This document shows positions 55,618-63,082 of a stretch of 64,000 nt of DNA, piece by piece. The notes below the pieces were generated by a model. It was given only the letters and a program-made list of their open reading frames with translations. It had not been told where the DNA came from and searched no databases. The first letter of the stretch is position 1, and the number at the start of each line of letters is the position of its first letter. Source of the DNA: Anaerotruncus sp. (GTDB lineage Bacteria > Bacillota > Clostridia > Oscillospirales > Ruminococcaceae); NCBI GenBank assembly GCA_021770005.1, contig JAETRV010000003.1, positions 62,001 through 126,000 on the forward strand, written 5' to 3'. A program made the position numbers and the translations under genes.

Positions 55618-55855
55618 AAAAATGATAGCCATGTTGTCTGCTTGTGTACTTACAGTTTCTTTTATGGGCTTGCAAGTATCTGCCGTAAATCTAGCGCCTT
55701 CACAAGCTCCTGCAATTAGGTATGGATCCGAAGCGACTATCCAGCCTCGTCAAGATAAAATTGACTGGCTTTATAAAACTGAAAATGGTCGTGTTTATCG
55801 TCGTCTCTTTAATTTTTCTAAAAATGAGTGGATCGGAGATTGGATTCTCTGCTAA
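55604..55855 (+). CDS. Small secreted protein after the BlaI-BlaR1 pair
   Basis: 83 residues. A classical signal peptide (LRKKMIAMLSACVLTVSFMG, probable cleavage after VSA) leaves a mature part of about 57 residues. It is rich in Trp, Arg and Lys, has KIDWLYKTENGRVYRR and KNEWIGDWILC, and ends in Cys. The overlap with the BlaR1-like gene implies translational coupling. No known toxin or lipoprotein motif is seen. It is a candidate for the input or the output of the protease-repressor pair. Confidence 0.7.
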   Translation: MNLRKKMIAMLSACVLTVSFMGLQVSAVNLAPSQAPAIRYGSEATIQPRQDKIDWLYKTENGRVYRRLFNFSKNEWIGDWILC

Positions 55856-55886
55856 TTGAAAAAATTCGAATTATACTTAGGGAAAC

Positions 55887-55923
55887 GCCGTATTTCGTGA
55901 TGAAATGCGGCGGTCTTTCGTTT
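55887..55923 (+). terminator. Terminator of the BlaI-BlaR1-peptide cassette
   Basis: CGCCGTATTTC pairs with GAAATGCGGCG around a 4-nt loop, then GTCTTTCGTTT. Confidence 0.75.
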
Positions 55924-55953
55924 ATAATGTTTCTATGCGCGCACCAAGTTGAA

Positions 55954-55984
55954 AGGGGGCTTTTTCTCTTGCAAAAAGCCCCCT
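55954..55984. repeat. Hairpin repeat, family A
   Basis: Perfect AGGGGGCTTTTT/AAAAAGCCCCCT stem with loop CTCTTGC, followed by CTTGCCGCTTCGCGGCAATT as in the copy near 7.6 kb. Confidence 0.8.
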
Positions 55985-56167
55985 CTTGCCGCTTCGCGGC
56001 AATTCACCCCAAAAAAGCGCTTCACCGGATAAAGTGTTCCGCCGCGTGCGCGCGGCGGCCAAAGGCGCTGCCTTTGGAAACCGCAGCCTTTGAAAAGGCT
56101 GGCGAAACTTCTGGTGTGGAGAGGCTTTGGGGTGGGGGAACTTTTAGATTTGGAAAGGAAAGCTAAA

Positions 56168-57298
56168 ATGAACGAAAAAGAGATTGCCGAGCTCCGGCGC
56201 CGGCTCAAGCCGGACAAAAGCAACATCACCCATGTTTACGGATGCTATGTCAATGAAAAGCAGGAAATTGTATCCAATTTCGATCAACCAATCTCCCTAA
56301 TGCCCGAAGAGGAAGCGGAAAAACTCCTCGCAACCCTCAAACGAACCCTATCCGGTGCCTTAGGGAAAAACCTGCTCGATATCACTTTCACCACCCAGCA
56401 GGTGGTAGACAGCGAAGAACACCGCCTCTTGATGGCCTTGCGCAACACAGCTCTCAAAGACCCCGAACCCATGCAGGCTTTTTTCCAGCGGGTGATTCAA
56501 ACCAATGTGCTGGAAGGGAACTATTTGATCCTACTGGCACACGATACATACGATGTCCCCTACCGCTCATCGGATGGAGATCGGCAGGATGACGCTTCTT
56601 CCGAAGTATTCTCCTATATCCTGTGTGCGGTCTGCCCAGTCAAAGAGACCAAGCCCGCATTGAGCTACTACCTCTCTGAAAACACCTTCCGCAACTGCCG
56701 GATTGATTGGCTGGTCGCGGCCCCCGAACTTGGGTTCCTCTTCCCCGCTTTCGACGACCGGAGCGCAAACCTCTACAATGCACTCTATTACACCCGGGAC
56801 GCGGCGGAAAACCACCAAAGCTTTGTTGACGCAGTCTTTCAAAGTGAGCTGCCAATGCCCGCGCAGGCGCAAAAGGAAACCTTCCAGTCGATTCTGGAAG
56901 AAACACTCGAAACCGAATGCAGCCTTGGGGTAGTGCAGGCCGTACACGGGAAATTCAATGATCTGCTCGAGGAGCATAAGGCGAACAAAGCGCCCGAACC
57001 GTTGCTCGTCTCCAGGCAGGAGGTCAAAACGATCCTGCAATCCTGCGGAATTTCAGAGGAGCATACACAGGCGTTTGAAGGGCAATGCGCAGCCGAATTT
57101 GGCGAAGATGCGGCGTTAAGCCCGAGCAACCTGATGGATGTCAAACAGTTTGAACTGCGCACGCCGGATGTGACCATCCGCGTAAACCCGCAGCGGAGCG
57201 ACCTGATTGAAACCCGGCTCATCGACGGGAAAAAGTATATCCTGATCCGAGCGGAGGAAGAGGTCGAAGTGAACGGAGTGCCCATCCAGATCTCTTGA
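56168..57298 (+). CDS. DUF4317 family protein
   Basis: 376 residues from MNEKEIAELRRRLKPDKSN, with AAAGGA upstream (the 26-residue extension encoded from 56090 is rejected). It matches the DUF4317 family of Clostridia, soluble proteins of unknown function with no signal peptide or membrane helix. Repeating HDTYDVPYR and YYLSENTFRNCRIDW segments are recognisable. It is separated by a promoter from thrC. I can assign no function. Confidence 0.85.
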   Translation: MNEKEIAELRRRLKPDKSNITHVYGCYVNEKQEIVSNFDQPISLMPEEEAEKLLATLKRTLSGALGKNLLDITFTTQQVVDSEEHRLLMALRNTALKDPEPMQAFFQRVIQTNVLEGNYLILLAHDTYDVPYRSSDGDRQDDASSEVFSYILCAVCPVKETKPALSYYLSENTFRNCRIDWLVAAPELGFLFPAFDDRSANLYNALYYTRDAAENHQSFVDAVFQSELPMPAQAQKETFQSILEETLETECSLGVVQAVHGKFNDLLEEHKANKAPEPLLVSRQEVKTILQSCGISEEHTQAFEGQCAAEFGEDAALSPSNLMDVKQFELRTPDVTIRVNPQRSDLIETRLIDGKKYILIRAEEEVEVNGVPIQIS

Positions 57299-57317
57299 AC
57301 CGGTCCGAAAATTTCTG

Positions 57318-57346
57318 TTGTGGGGCGGCAAAAATTGTGTTATGAT
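57318..57346 (+). promoter_or_regulatory. thrC promoter
   Basis: TTGTGG (57318-57323), 17-bp spacer, TATGAT (57341-57346), followed closely by a terminator-like hairpin. Confidence 0.65.
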
Positions 57347-57361
57347 GTAGTTAGCAAATAC

Positions 57362-57389
57362 AACTGTGCGCAGTTCACGCACAGTTTTT
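57362..57389 (+). promoter_or_regulatory. Terminator-like hairpin in the thrC leader
   Basis: AACTGTGCG pairs with CGCACAGTT around a 7-nt loop and runs straight into TTTTTG, between the promoter and the AAGGAG site of thrC. It could attenuate transcription. The leader is too short for a T-box and encodes no leader peptide that I can see. Confidence 0.55.
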
Positions 57390-57407
57390 GAAAAGGAGTT
57401 TTGCAAG

Positions 57408-58898
57408 ATGGACTATATCAGCACGCGAGACAGTGCCTGCCGGGTGAGTGCCGCTCAGGCGATTGTCTCGGGACTTTCGCCCGACGGCGGACTGTTCCTG
57501 CCTGAAAGCCTGCCGCAGTTTACACATTCCGACATGGAGGCAATGTCCCACCAGGATTATGTGGGCTGTGCGACTGAGGTGCTCTCCCGATTCCTGACCG
57601 ATTTTACCAGAGAAGAGCTGCACGAATACATCAGTAAAGCATATGCGCCTGCGAAATTTCCGCCCCGTGAGGTCGCTCCGGTTGTCCAGCTGGATGAGCA
57701 GGCCGCCATCCTGGAACTGTTCCATGGCCCGACCTGTGCCTTTAAGGATTTTGCGCTTCAGCTTCTTCCCTATCTCTTGACCGCCTCGCTCAAAAAAACC
57801 GGCGAGGACAAAACCGTAGTGATCCTCGTGGCCACCTCAGGCGACACCGGGAAAGCCGCGCTCGAGGGGTTTGCGGATGTGCCGGGCACCCGCATCTGCG
57901 TCTTTTATCCGGACGGCGGGACAAGCAATATCCAGCGGCTTCAGATGACCACCCAGGAGGGCGGCAACGTCATGGTGTTCGCGGCAAAGGGCAATTTTGA
58001 CGATGCGCAAAATGGGGTCAAGCGGATTTTCACCGACCAGCCATTCGCGCAGGAGCTGGCTGGGCGGGGGTATCTGCTTTCGTCCGCAAACTCGATCAAC
58101 TGGGGAAGGCTCGCCCCGCAGATCGCCTACTATTTCACCGCATACCTCTCTCAGGTCAAGAGCGGGAAGGTCAAGTTGGGCGACCCGATCAATATTGTGG
58201 TCCCAACCGGCAATTTCGGCAATATCCTTGCCGCCTATTTTGCCAAACAGTGCGGGCTTCCGGTTTCGCGGCTGATCTGCGCTTCTAACCGGAACAATGT
58301 GTTGACCGACTTTATCACCACCGGCACCTACGACCGTAACAGGGCGTTCTATCTGACCAGTTCCCCCTCAATGGATATCCTGATCTCGTCCAATCTGGAA
58401 CGGCTGCTCTACCTGCTCTGCGGCCGGGATGATGCAAAAGTGCGGGGCTACATGGAACAGCTTTCCACAGCCGGGAACTATACGGTGGAAAACCAGCTGC
58501 TTGAACGGTTGCAGGCGGAGTTTTCAGCGGGGTGCGCGGACGATCTACAGACCGCTGCCTGCATCGGGCGAATCTACCGCGAAAAAGGGTATCTCTGCGA
58601 CACTCATACAGCGGTCGCGGTGGAGGTTTACCACAACTACCGTGAGAAAACCGGTGACCTCACCCCGACGGTAATCGCTTCTACCGCCAGCCCGTTCAAA
58701 TTTGCGGGGAGTGTCCTACCTGCTGCGTTTGAAGTGGAACCGCAGGGGGATGAATTTGAGCTGCTCAGCCAGCTTGAGGACAAGTCTGGGATGCGTGCGC
58801 CCGCTGCGCTTGCTGGCTTGCGACAGAAAACCGAACGGTTCACCCGCGTGATCGAGCCGTCGGATATGAAGCAGGCGGTCTCTGACTGGCTGCATTGA
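57408..58898 (+). CDS. thrC: Threonine synthase
   Basis: PLP enzyme converting phosphohomoserine to threonine. It is 496 residues from MDYISTRDSACR, with AAGGAG at 9-nt spacing. The N-terminal SPDGGLFLPESL is typical of the long clade. The PLP lysine lies in GPTCAFKDFALQLL, and VVPTGNFGNILAAYF binds the phosphate. The next gene is a PGM-like protein that could supply phosphohomoserine. Confidence 0.97.
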   Translation: MDYISTRDSACRVSAAQAIVSGLSPDGGLFLPESLPQFTHSDMEAMSHQDYVGCATEVLSRFLTDFTREELHEYISKAYAPAKFPPREVAPVVQLDEQAAILELFHGPTCAFKDFALQLLPYLLTASLKKTGEDKTVVILVATSGDTGKAALEGFADVPGTRICVFYPDGGTSNIQRLQMTTQEGGNVMVFAAKGNFDDAQNGVKRIFTDQPFAQELAGRGYLLSSANSINWGRLAPQIAYYFTAYLSQVKSGKVKLGDPINIVVPTGNFGNILAAYFAKQCGLPVSRLICASNRNNVLTDFITTGTYDRNRAFYLTSSPSMDILISSNLERLLYLLCGRDDAKVRGYMEQLSTAGNYTVENQLLERLQAEFSAGCADDLQTAACIGRIYREKGYLCDTHTAVAVEVYHNYREKTGDLTPTVIASTASPFKFAGSVLPAAFEVEPQGDEFELLSQLEDKSGMRAPAALAGLRQKTERFTRVIEPSDMKQAVSDWLH

Positions 58899-59330
58899 GA
58901 ACCTGTTTCGTATCTAAGAGCCTATTCAAGATCTAAAGTTTTACTCGATTTTTTTCACTGCCGCCGCAGCGGCGTACATAGGCCAACCGACGCGAAGCAT
59001 CGGCTCTTAGGCCGGAGTAAAAAATCGCGGGGTCAAGGGGCGGAGCCCCTGCCGCCGCGCGCACTGCAAGCCGCAGCGCAGCGTTTCGGAGCGCAACCGC
59101 CGCAGGCGGCTCTTAGCGCGGAGATGCGGCGGAATCTTTTATCCTGTGAAGCGCATTTAGGGGGTGAATTGCCGCCAAAGGCGGCAAGAGGGGGCTTTTT
59201 GCAAGTGAAAAAGCCCCCTGCAAGAGATTCTGAACAGGCTCTAAAAGCTTTACGCAATTTTTCTCGAAAAATTGCGGGGTCGAGGGGCAGAGCCCCGCTA
59301 AACGATTTCTGATCAAAGGAGCGACATAAC
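58899..59330. repeat. 432-bp intergenic repeat mosaic
   Basis: Contains the family-B dyad in broken form, with its two halves separated by an insertion (GTTTTACTCGATTTTTTTCA, then AAAAAATCGCGGGGTCAAGG), a family-C copy (59061-59126), a family-A hairpin (59189-59219), and an intact GCAATTTTTCTCGAAAAATTGC dyad followed by CGGGGTCGAGGGGCAGAGCC. No gene is seen. Confidence 0.8.
59189..59219. repeat. Hairpin repeat, family A
   Basis: Perfect AGGGGGCTTTTT/AAAAAGCCCCCT stem with GGCGGCAAG before and TTCTGAACAGGCTCT after, the same flanks as at 28.2 kb. Confidence 0.8.
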
Positions 59331-60548
59331 ATGAAATACCTTGTGATGCTGGGCGATGGGATGGCGGATTATCCTGTCCCAGAGCTTGGCAACCGGACCC
59401 CATTGGAGGCGGCAGTCAAACCGAATATGGATTTTCTCGCTCAAAACGGGAAGGTTGGGATGGTCAAGACCGTTCCGGAAGGGATGCCCCCGGGATCGGA
59501 CACCGCCAACCTCTCGGCCATGGGTTATGATCCCAAAGTCTATTACAGCGGCCGCTCTCCGCTCGAAGCGGTCAGCATGGGGATCGACCTTGGGCCGCAT
59601 GATGTGACCTTCCGGTGCAACCTGGTCACCCTTTCGGATGAGGAAAACTACGAAGACTGCACGATGATCGATTATTCCTCTGGGGAGATCTCCACCGCGG
59701 AATCTACCGAATTGATCAACTATCTGAACGAGCAGTTCCACACCGAGAACCGGAACCTTTATCCGGGGATCAGCTACCGGCACTGCCTGGTCTTGCGCGA
59801 CGCCAAAACCGGAAGCATCTGCACCCCGCCGCACGACATCTCGCTCAAACCGATCCGGGAGCACCTGCCGTCCGGCGTCTATGGGGAGATGCTGCTCAGC
59901 CTGATGAAGCGTTCCCGTGAGCTGCTGCGCAACCATCCCATCAATCAGGCGCGGATCGCCGCCGGGAAAAATCCGGCTACCTCCTGCTGGTTCTGGGGCG
60001 AGGGCACTAAGCCCGCACTTTCCCCGTTCCAGGAAAAATTCGGGGTGCGCGGCGGCGTGATCTCGGCGGTTGACCTGATTAAAGGCATCGGCATCTGCGC
60101 CGGACTGGAATCGGTCGACGTGGAGGGCGCCACCGGAAACGTTGACACCAATTTCCGCGGGAAAGCAGAGGCGGCGCTCGGACTGCTGCGCGATGGCTGT
60201 GACTTTGTTTATATCCACGTGGAAGCCCCCGACGAATGCGGACACCGCCACGAGATCGAGAACAAGGTCAAGTCGATCGAGCTGATTGACAGCGAAATCC
60301 TAGGGGTCGTGCTGCCTGCCCTGCGGGAGGCGGGTGAACCGTTCTCGATCCTGCTGATGCCCGACCATCCGACGCCGTTGGCAATCCGTACCCATACCGC
60401 TGAGCCGGTCCCGTTCGTGCTCTATCGCAGCGACTGCGCGGGCGAGCTGCCCACCGAACGCTACACCGAGGCGTGCGCACAGGCAACCGGCCTGTATGTA
60501 CCGGAAGGACACCGTATGATGGAACAGCTGATCGGCTCTGTCCGGTGA
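59331..60548 (+). CDS. Cofactor-independent PGM-like protein, proposed homoserine kinase
   Basis: 405 residues of the alkaline phosphatase superfamily, archaeal-type cofactor-independent phosphoglycerate mutase group. MKYLVMLGDGMADYPVPELG binds the metal, GSDTANLSAMGYDP holds the nucleophilic serine, and VEAPDECGHRHE and DHPTPLAIRTHTAEPVPF hold metal ligands. A subfamily is proposed to be a homoserine kinase in species lacking ThrB, and this gene sits next to thrC. Both roles remain possible. AAAGGAGCG precedes the ATG. Confidence 0.88.
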   Translation: MKYLVMLGDGMADYPVPELGNRTPLEAAVKPNMDFLAQNGKVGMVKTVPEGMPPGSDTANLSAMGYDPKVYYSGRSPLEAVSMGIDLGPHDVTFRCNLVTLSDEENYEDCTMIDYSSGEISTAESTELINYLNEQFHTENRNLYPGISYRHCLVLRDAKTGSICTPPHDISLKPIREHLPSGVYGEMLLSLMKRSRELLRNHPINQARIAAGKNPATSCWFWGEGTKPALSPFQEKFGVRGGVISAVDLIKGIGICAGLESVDVEGATGNVDTNFRGKAEAALGLLRDGCDFVYIHVEAPDECGHRHEIENKVKSIELIDSEILGVVLPALREAGEPFSILLMPDHPTPLAIRTHTAEPVPFVLYRSDCAGELPTERYTEACAQATGLYVPEGHRMMEQLIGSVR

Positions 60549-60578
60549 GGCTGGGATGCCAGATTCCTGTTTTCGAGC

Positions 60579-60616
60579 AGCAAGAGGGTGCTTTTTTACA
60601 AAAGCACCCTCTTGCT
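60579..60616. terminator. Bidirectional terminator after the PGM-like gene
   Basis: AGCAAGAGGGTGCTTTT pairs with AAAAGCACCCTCTTGCT around a 4-nt loop between convergent genes. Confidence 0.9.
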
Positions 60617-60631
60617 TTCTACCATATATCC

Positions 60632-61525
60632 CTATTCGATCGCCTGAAAATACTGGCGGACCAGATTGACATACGATTCCGAAAGTTCGAACGAATCCCC
60701 GTCCCCCAGCCATGTGCCCGAAACCGGCAGGCTCCCCGCGACCTGTGCATCCAGCTCGGAAAGGAAGTTGGCGGCGCGGCGGCGCGGCTCATAGTCGGCA
60801 TAGGAAATATCGGTATCCACGAGATTGACGGTCAGCTTGAACAGGCTGGAAGACCGCTCCTCCCCTGCCGCGTCGAGATTTTGGTTGGCCCATGCGGCGA
60901 GCATCCTGCCAAGCAGGTCACACCGGGTCTCCTGGTCCCGCCGGAGGGCCGGATAGGCAAACAGGTCAAGCATATCGCGGGCGTCCAAACGGCGGCTGCC
61001 GGCCGCGAGGTTGATCGAATAACCGTCCCGCCTGTAGGAGACATCTTCTGGCAGTTCAAACTCGACCGAGCCCGTCTTTTCAGCGATCCGCCGGAACGCC
61101 TCTCCCTCGACCCGCGCATAGCGGTCAACTGCAACCCCAAGCCGCTCGGACAGCGCCTCCTTGACCGCCCTGCTGCCACCCGCTTCAAACGCCTGCTCGA
61201 GGGTGAGGTTTTTGCCATCCAGCGGGACCAGCGTCTGCGGCGGGAGCATGGTGAGCGGTACCTGCCCGTACTGCGGGTTAAACCGTACAAGCACAAAATC
61301 GGCTGGTTGGTTATCGCGCATCCCAATGACCGCAACGGTGAGGGAATCCGACGCATTGGGCCGGTAGGCGAGCTGCTGCCCGCCCGCGGAATCCTTTTGG
61401 AGGGCGCGGGGCATCGATGGCTGCACCGCCATCACCGTCCCGACCATAATCAATGCGAGCAGTAGCAAGGTCAGCGCAAACGCCAGCAGGAAGCTGCGCC
61501 AGCGCTCTCCTGAATTATATTCCAT
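60632..61525 (-). CDS. LytR-CpsA-Psr-like membrane protein
   Basis: 297 residues. An N-terminal membrane anchor (FLLAFALTLLLLALIMVGTVMAV) is followed by an extracellular domain with LCP-like order: DFVLVRFNPQYGQVPLTMLP, KEALSERLGVAVDRYARVE, and RRDQETRCDLLGRML. Classic LCP enzymes attach anionic polymers to peptidoglycan. Several usual arginine/aspartate positions look changed (GMRDNQPADF in place of the R-x-D-T motif), so activity is uncertain. A terminator separates it from the next operon. Confidence 0.65.
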   Translation of the reverse strand: MEYNSGERWRSFLLAFALTLLLLALIMVGTVMAVQPSMPRALQKDSAGGQQLAYRPNASDSLTVAVIGMRDNQPADFVLVRFNPQYGQVPLTMLPPQTLVPLDGKNLTLEQAFEAGGSRAVKEALSERLGVAVDRYARVEGEAFRRIAEKTGSVEFELPEDVSYRRDGYSINLAAGSRRLDARDMLDLFAYPALRRDQETRCDLLGRMLAAWANQNLDAAGEERSSSLFKLTVNLVDTDISYADYEPRRRAANFLSELDAQVAGSLPVSGTWLGDGDSFELSESYVNLVRQYFQAIE

Positions 61526-61602
61526 CCGATCCCCTCCGGCCGTGTTATCGTACTACTGGTTCTAGCTTTGACCGGATACCGGATGCTTTATACAAGAGAT
61601 AG

Positions 61603-61640
61603 AAAAAACGTCCCAGCTTATTGAAAGCCGGGCGTTTTTT
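61603..61640. terminator. Terminator after the NusG-II operon
   Basis: AAAAAACGTCCCAGCTT pairs imperfectly with AAGCCGGGCGTTTTTT around a short loop and is flanked by A/T runs on both sides. Confidence 0.75.
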
Positions 61641-61677
61641 TAAAAGGGCTTCTCCCATGAGGCAGGGCTATTAGCCC

Positions 61678-62043
61678 CTAATCCGCCGGGGCTTCCTTGC
61701 GGGCATAACAGACCAGCGCGGTACGGTTGGGCATACAGACCGCGCGCTCCCCCGGACGTGCAACCCACCCGGCGTGTACGCAGACCTGGTCCGGACAGTC
61801 GGACGAGCGGAACCGGATCGCCCCATTCTGGATTTCAAACTCCACCGCCCTGCCGGTTTCGGGCCGGATGCTGAAAACACCGTCCTCCGCCCGGGCCAGG
61901 TCGACCACGCGCAAGGTCTGCCCATCGACCGAGAGCACCGCCACCGGGTCGCCCGGGCGCGGCAGATAGAGCGCCGCGCCCCAGGCTCCGCAGACGAGTA
62001 GCAGCGCCGCAACGATCCCGATTTCCAGTTTACGAAGGTTCAT
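61678..62043 (-). CDS. NusG domain II-containing membrane-anchored protein
   Basis: 121 residues. An N-terminal membrane helix (IGIVAALLLVCGAWGAALYL) is followed by a beta-rich NusG_II domain with SSDCPDQVCVHAGWV and RPGERAVCMPN. Family members often lie near electron-transfer genes in Clostridia. Its start overlaps the PHP stop by four bases, so it is translated with that operon. Confidence 0.88.
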   Translation of the reverse strand: MNLRKLEIGIVAALLLVCGAWGAALYLPRPGDPVAVLSVDGQTLRVVDLARAEDGVFSIRPETGRAVEFEIQNGAIRFRSSDCPDQVCVHAGWVARPGERAVCMPNRTALVCYARKEAPAD

Positions 62044-62750
62044 AACAGCCGCCCTGCCAATCCGTTAAAATCCGCCGTTTCCAGATGGATGCAATGCTCC
62101 CGCTCGGAGATCTGCTCCAGGTAGTGCGCATCCGAGCTGGCTACGACGGTATAGTCCTCCCGGATTCCGGCATGCTGCCCGTCCGCGAAAAAGTGCGCCG
62201 GATCGGCAACCTCCACCGCCCGGAATCCGCACTCGGGCGGAAGGAATCCCAGATTTGAAAGGACGCTGTAGCTTGCGCGGTCGATATGGGCGGGGAAACA
62301 AAGCCCGCCATATTCCCGCATCAGCCCGGGCAGTGCGGAGATCCCGATTGAGGTCGCGTTGACCAGCAGCTTATCCAGCGTCCCGACCGGCTGATCCTCC
62401 GCATCCAGGATCGTCTGCTCCCCAAAGATATGGGGACGGTTGGCAACCGGCGGCAGGCGGTCATACACATACCGGTCAAATGCCATCGCGTTTTCCAGCG
62501 CGGGAAACAGGCAGACCACATGCACCTCTTCGGCAGTGGAAAGCTCCATCCCGGGCACCACAACCAGCCCGGTCCCCTGTGCGGCCTGCACCAGCGCAGG
62601 GCAGTTGCGGCAGGTATTGTGGTCGGTCAGCGCGATCATCTCCAGCTCTTTGAGCAGCGACATATTCAAGATGTTGTTGACCGTCATATCCGCATCCCCA
62701 CAGGGGGAAAGGCAGGAATGGAGATGCAGGTCATAGAATACCGGGGTCAT
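62040..62750 (-). CDS. PHP-domain phosphoesterase
   Basis: 236 residues from MTPVFYDLHLHSCLS (the longer frame to 62945 overlaps the DRTGG gene and is rejected). Metal-binding motifs are DLHLHSCLSPCGD, ALTDHNTCRNCP and SSDAHYLEQI, typical of PHP hydrolases. The substrate is unknown. The start overlaps the DRTGG gene stop (ATGA). It is part of the hydrogenase-like operon. Confidence 0.92.
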   Translation of the reverse strand: MTPVFYDLHLHSCLSPCGDADMTVNNILNMSLLKELEMIALTDHNTCRNCPALVQAAQGTGLVVVPGMELSTAEEVHVVCLFPALENAMAFDRYVYDRLPPVANRPHIFGEQTILDAEDQPVGTLDKLLVNATSIGISALPGLMREYGGLCFPAHIDRASYSVLSNLGFLPPECGFRAVEVADPAHFFADGQHAGIREDYTVVASSDAHYLEQISEREHCIHLETADFNGLAGRLL

Positions 62751-63082
62751 CCGCCGATCAACCGGTCGATCGCCCGGGCAGTCTCGTAAACCGGCTGCCT
62801 GCTCCCGAGCACCGCAATCCCGTTTTGGTCGGCTTTTTCCTTTGCCTGTGCATCGAGCGCCGCACCCTCGGCGAGTACGATACAGGCGGTATCCGCCAAT
62901 GTGGAGACCGCCATCGCGTTGACATTCCCCATCACGGTCACCCATGCGCTGTCTGCGGGCGCCCGCCCCATCACAAAGCTGAGCAGATCACAGCAGTAGA
63001 CGCTCTCAACCTCCCGCTCATACGATTCCTCCCCTGCCAGCAGGGTGAACCCCAGCCGGTCAGCGACCTCTTTTACCGTCAT
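62747..63082 (-). CDS. DRTGG-domain protein
   Basis: 111 residues. It starts MTVKEVADRLGFTLLAGEES and carries the DRTGG fold (VYCCDLLSFVMGRAPADSAWVTVMGNVNAMAV), a domain also seen near CBS and PHP proteins. It probably binds a nucleotide or regulates a partner. It overlaps both the upstream hydrogenase-like gene and the downstream PHP gene by four bases. AAGGAG precedes it. Confidence 0.9.
   Translation of the reverse strand: MTVKEVADRLGFTLLAGEESYEREVESVYCCDLLSFVMGRAPADSAWVTVMGNVNAMAVSTLADTACIVLAEGAALDAQAKEKADQNGIAVLGSRQPVYETARAIDRLIGG

Larger units (their letters stand above)
55856..56167. other. 312-bp gap with terminator and repeats
   Basis: Holds the terminator of the BlaI cassette (55887-55923), a family-A hairpin (55954-55984), and the module GCGCTTCACCGGATAAAGTG followed by a GCCGCG-rich dyad. 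The site AAAGGAAAG precedes the next gene. No further gene is seen. Confidence 0.75.

Noticed and set aside
57300-57407. T-box or threonine leader peptide upstream of thrC
   Set aside because: The leader is under 60 nt with no specifier loop and no Thr-rich peptide; only a simple hairpin is supported.
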